From NCBI GenBank assembly GCA_013696525.1, contig JACCYK010000385.1:1-6517 (forward strand): a stretch of DNA of 6,517 nucleotides. Direction: 5' to 3'. A program made the translations under genes and the position numbers. The notes below the pieces were generated by a model, which saw only the letters and a program-made list of their open reading frames with translations, was not told the origin of the DNA and ran no database searches. Source of the stretch: Chloroflexia bacterium (GTDB lineage: Bacteria; Chloroflexota; Chloroflexia; Thermomicrobiales; UBA6265). Shown one piece after another: positions 5,966-6,517 of this stretch; the stretch's first letter is position 1; each line of letters opens with the position of its first letter.

Positions 5966-6517
5966 ATGAAGCTCGCCAAGCGGATGAGCCGGCTCGGCAC
6001 CGAGACCGCCTTCGAGGTACTGGTCCGGGCGCGGGCGCTGGAGGCAGAGGGCAAGGACATCATCCACCTCGAAGTCGGCGAGCCCGATTTCGACACCCCG
6101 GCCAACGTGGTCGAGGCCGGCGCCACCGCCCTGCGCGAGGGTTGGACCAATTACGGGCCGTCCGCCGGCCAGCCCGAGTTGCGACAGGTGATCGCCGATT
6201 ACATCAATCGGTCGCGCGGCATCGATTACGGCCCGGAAAACGTCGTCGTCACCCCCGGCGGCAAGCCGATCATGTTCTTTGCCATCCTGGCGTTGCTCGA
6301 GGCTGGTGATGATGCGATCTACCCCGATCCGGGGTTCCCGATCTATCGCAGCATGATCGACTTCGTCGGCGCCCGCGCCATTCCCAGCCCATTGCGGGAA
6401 GAGAACGACTTCCGGCTCGATGTCGATGAGCTGGCGACCCTAATCACGCCGCACACGAGGCTGCTCATCATCAACAGCCCGGCCAACCCGACCGGCGGTG
6501 TGCTCGACCGTGGCGAA
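5966..6517 (+). CDS. PLP-dependent aminotransferase class I/II, N-terminal part
   Basis: The first 184 codons are present and the gene runs off the window edge; family members are about 380-400 residues. It would transfer an amino group between an amino acid and a 2-oxo acid in the cytoplasm using pyridoxal phosphate. Seen motifs are 'EVGEPDFDTP' (36-45, substrate-binding N-terminal segment), 'NYGPSAGQPELR' (62-73), 'TPGGKPIMF' (96-104, cofactor phosphate region) and 'NSPANPTGG' (170-178), whose Asn in 'NPTG' contacts the cofactor/substrate. The catalytic Lys lies beyond the window. The ATG at 5966 is preceded by GGAGGGG (5954-5960). A TATGCT hexamer at 5913-5918 could be a -10 box, but I see no good -35. 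This fits the aspartate-aminotransferase-like subgroup; the amino-acid specificity cannot be read from this half. Confidence 0.9.
   Translation, partial: MKLAKRMSRLGTETAFEVLVRARALEAEGKDIIHLEVGEPDFDTPANVVEAGATALREGWTNYGPSAGQPELRQVIADYINRSRGIDYGPENVVVTPGGKPIMFFAILALLEAGDDAIYPDPGFPIYRSMIDFVGARAIPSPLREENDFRLDVDELATLITPHTRLLIINSPANPTGGVLDRGE

Noticed and set aside
1..6517. CRISPR array, insertion sequence, tRNA, rRNA, phage or defence genes
   Set aside because: No repeat-spacer pattern, transposase motif, RNA gene signature or defence domain was seen on either strand.

Overview
The window is GC-rich, with G/C-loaded third codon positions. It looks like ordinary chromosome from a high-GC bacterium. 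The secreted protein carries a twin-arginine leader followed by an 'AQDATPTA' type linker, a style I associate with Thermomicrobia (Chloroflexota). That placement is an inference from style and rests on no marker gene.

Layout. (1) Positions 1-125 hold the last 40 residues of a plus-strand FAD-linked oxidase with a berberine-bridge-type C-terminus. (2) Positions 126-295 are a convergent gap with two strong hairpins. (3) Positions 296-4495 form a five-gene minus-strand operon. In transcription order it encodes a Tat-exported sugar-binding protein, a double-domain sugar ABC ATPase, a single RbsC-type permease, a 75-residue DUF4177-like protein and D-ribose pyranase (RbsD). Gaps are 7 nt, a 4-nt overlap, 37 nt and 2 nt, so co-transcription and translational coupling are likely. 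(4) Positions 4496-5005 are a divergent intergenic region with a plausible operon promoter (TTGACA, 17 nt, TAGAGT) and three compact inverted repeats that could be operators. (5) A plus-strand alpha/beta hydrolase ends at 5818 and is followed by a 12-bp hairpin. (6) From 5966 to the window edge lies the first 184 residues of a PLP-dependent class I/II aminotransferase.

How the genes work together. The operon is a complete CUT2-family (ribose/xylose/galactose type) importer. The binding protein captures the sugar outside the membrane. A permease homodimer and the fused ATPase pump it in, and RbsD converts the pyranose form toward the furanose form used by ribokinase. No kinase or regulator gene is in the window. 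RbsD retains every active-site residue I could check, so a ribose-like sugar is the best guess. The binding protein, however, changes three of the ten ribose-contacting positions of E. coli RbsB (F16W, R90T, F164W), so the transported sugar may not be ribose.

I see no sign of a new defence system, mobile element, CRISPR array, tRNA or rRNA. The points most worth a second look are the altered sugar pocket, the small DUF4177-like gene inside the operon, and the palindromes in the divergent promoter region.
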